Source: Gammaproteobacteria bacterium
GTDB lineage: Bacteria > Pseudomonadota > Gammaproteobacteria > Burkholderiales > Rhodocyclaceae
Assembly (NCBI GenBank): GCA_018824085.1
Contig: JAHJHI010000033.1
Span: forward strand, 1-64,000
Direction of reading: 5' to 3'
DNA length: 64,000 nucleotides
The notes under the pieces were generated by a model. It saw nothing but the letters and a program-made list of their open reading frames with translations. It ran no database searches and was not told the origin of the DNA. Below are positions 63,944-64,000 of the stretch, one piece after another. The position numbers and the translations under genes are program-made. Each line of letters starts with the position of its first letter. Positions within the stretch are counted from its first letter, which is position 1.

Positions 63944-64000
63944 GCGCGGATCGCCTGCACCGGATCCATCTTGGCCGCGCGACGTGCCGGAATGAGCGCC
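63940..64000 (-). CDS. LolC/LolE permease, C-terminal end only
   Basis: The last 19 codons before the stop at 63942-63940 read [19 protein letters not shown], the standard cytoplasmic end of LolC/LolE (PARRAARxDPVQAIR). The rest lies beyond base 64000. It overlaps lolD by 4 bases. LolC and LolE cannot be separated on this tail. Confidence 0.85.
   Translation of the reverse strand, partial: ALIPARRAAKMDPVQAIRA

Noticed and set aside
1-64000. CRISPR arrays, prophage, integrative element
   Set aside because: No regularly spaced direct repeats, cas genes, integrase or phage structural genes were seen on either strand.

Overview
The window is a GC-rich chromosomal segment with tightly packed genes, GTG/TTG starts and frequent 4-bp ATGA/GTGA overlaps. 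Gene content points to a betaproteobacterium of the Rhodocyclales/Methyloversatilis type: DarP (YjgA), a Gcr-type 'site-specific recombinase' membrane protein, an orphan second infA, PEP-CTERM protein, queDE, apbC and a PQQ alcohol dehydrogenase. The taxon is inferred from gene families, not from a marker alignment. I see no insertion sequence, prophage, integrase or CRISPR array.

Layout. 1-18.7 kb is mostly housekeeping: lipid A acyltransferase (cut by the window edge), metK, a DUF3857/transglutaminase membrane protein, TRAP binding protein, pmbA, darP-mog, mtgA-aroE-tonB-like, uppP-yqiA-like, thyA-folA, an Orn/Lys/Arg decarboxylase and a PEP-CTERM protein. 18.9-40.3 kb is a sulfur region. 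It holds dcd; a five-gene minus-strand operon mtoX-sco-mauG-fccA-fccB (SBP56-type methanethiol oxidase with its usual SCO and MauG partners, joined to a flavocytochrome c sulfide dehydrogenase); a divergent histidine kinase/FixJ-type regulator pair; a small Fe-S protein; a TetR regulator; a minus-strand ompW-like/tusA/sqr-like/DUF1641 group; and a plus-strand arsR-soxCDYZAXB-soxH-like-thioredoxin-methyltransferase operon. 40-50 kb returns to housekeeping: apbC, metG, acyP, a pbpC with a degraded transpeptidase domain, queD, queE, srkA, a glycoside hydrolase. 50-64 kb has a trypsin-like protease, an orphan infA behind a 0.6-kb non-coding leader, fumC, a DksA-like protein, a PQQ alcohol dehydrogenase with the lanthanide-type Asp pair, an MsbA-like ABC exporter, tRNA-Leu(GAG), two unrecognised genes, a NYN/LOTUS protein, Gcr, lolD and the end of lolC/E.

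How the genes fit together. MtoX would oxidise methanethiol in the periplasm to formaldehyde, H2S and H2O2. FccAB, encoded on the same transcript, and the SQR-like protein would oxidise the sulfide. The Sox system, with SoxCD, would take thiosulfate or SoxY-bound sulfane sulfur to sulfate. The formaldehyde and the PQQ dehydrogenase fit a methylotrophic or facultatively methylotrophic life. The co-transcribed methanethiol-to-sulfur module and its candidate control sites are the main points of interest.
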